Source: Erysipelotrichaceae bacterium (GTDB lineage: Bacteria; Bacillota_I; Bacilli_A; Erysipelotrichales; Erysipelotrichaceae). Taken from it: 5,760 nucleotides of DNA. The position numbers were made by a program, and so were the translations under genes. The notes under the pieces were generated by a model that was not told where the DNA came from, did not search any database, and worked only from the letters and a program-made list of their open reading frames with translations. The stretch spans positions 1 to 5,760 of the forward strand of contig CAAEDX010000111.1 of assembly GCA_900754715.1 (NCBI GenBank). The letters are read 5' to 3'. Shown in pieces: positions 5,489 through 5,760 of the stretch (position 1 is the stretch's first letter; every line of letters begins with the position of its first letter).

Positions 5489-5760
5489 ATGGGAAACTTT
5501 CCTATAGTAAACAAAATAAGCAGAGATGAATTCTTTCGGTTGAAAGAGCGAGATCTGTTATTCATCACAAATCCCGGAAGAATGGCAGATGTGTCTGGCT
5601 CCACATTGATCGTTCATATACCAGAAGGGTATAAAGTATATCGAATCGACGGTTGGTATTTTGAAAACCGAAACAGACACGAGCAGATTTCCTATTCAGA
5701 AATGATGGAAGCCTTTCCGATCTGGCGTTCCATGATCAAAAGCATCGATCAGAAAGATAA
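5489..5760 (+). CDS. Conserved-type hypothetical protein, 3' end beyond the window
   Basis: The frame is open for 90 codons to the right edge with no stop, so only the N-terminal part is visible. It starts MGNFPIVNKISRDEF and contains LLFITNPGRMAD (23-34), GSTLIVHIPEGYKVYRIDGW (37-56) and a Trp/aromatic-rich helical part (about 70-86). The pattern ITNPGRM...GST...YRIDGW is one I associate, from memory, with short uncharacterised Firmicutes proteins; no catalytic motif is apparent. AAAGGAG (5476-5482) is 6 bases before the ATG at 5489 and 3 before an in-frame ATG at 5486, so 5489 is preferred. It is divergent from the two small minus-strand genes across a 343-base spacer. No signal peptide or membrane segment is seen. 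Confidence 0.8.
   Translation, partial: MGNFPIVNKISRDEFFRLKERDLLFITNPGRMADVSGSTLIVHIPEGYKVYRIDGWYFENRNRHEQISYSEMMEAFPIWRSMIKSIDQKD

Overview
The window looks like a chromosomal segment of a Bacillota (Firmicutes) bacterium. The evidence is purine-rich Shine-Dalgarno sites, a short ProB without a PUA domain, a YlbJ/SpoVV-like sporulation-type membrane protein, and a long-form cation diffusion facilitator of a type common in this phylum. The left three quarters is fairly GC-rich for the phylum. A gut Erysipelotrichia- or Clostridia-like host is possible, but that placement is only an inference.

Layout from left to right. Positions 1-77 hold no identifiable gene. A strong hairpin terminator (78-114) closes a minus-strand proBA operon: proA (151-1401) and proB (1398-2180) overlap by an ATGA junction and carry out the first two steps of proline synthesis from glutamate. 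Their promoter (2199-2227) is squeezed against the terminator of the upstream minus-strand gene, a CDF metal exporter (2259-3446) with two C-terminal cytosolic domains. Divergent from the exporter lies a plus-strand YlbJ-like integral membrane protein (3547-4425). A hairpin at 4455-4488 serves as a terminator for both convergent sides.

From about 4430 onward the sequence becomes clearly more AT-rich and the genes are unfamiliar. A minus-strand pair encodes a 60-residue protein (4963-5145) followed by a 137-residue protein (4514-4927) whose first 28 residues look like a leader or recognition segment ending in two cysteines. A 343-base intergenic region (5146-5488) separates this pair from a divergent plus-strand hypothetical gene that runs off the right edge (5489-5760). 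That region contains a 16-base element present twice in inverted orientation, a plausible plus-strand promoter next to one copy, and a perfect 13-bp stem hairpin with a T6 tail built around the other copy. Together these could form a roughly 100-nt small RNA or a terminated leader, or a pair of operator sites. This is the least explained part of the window.
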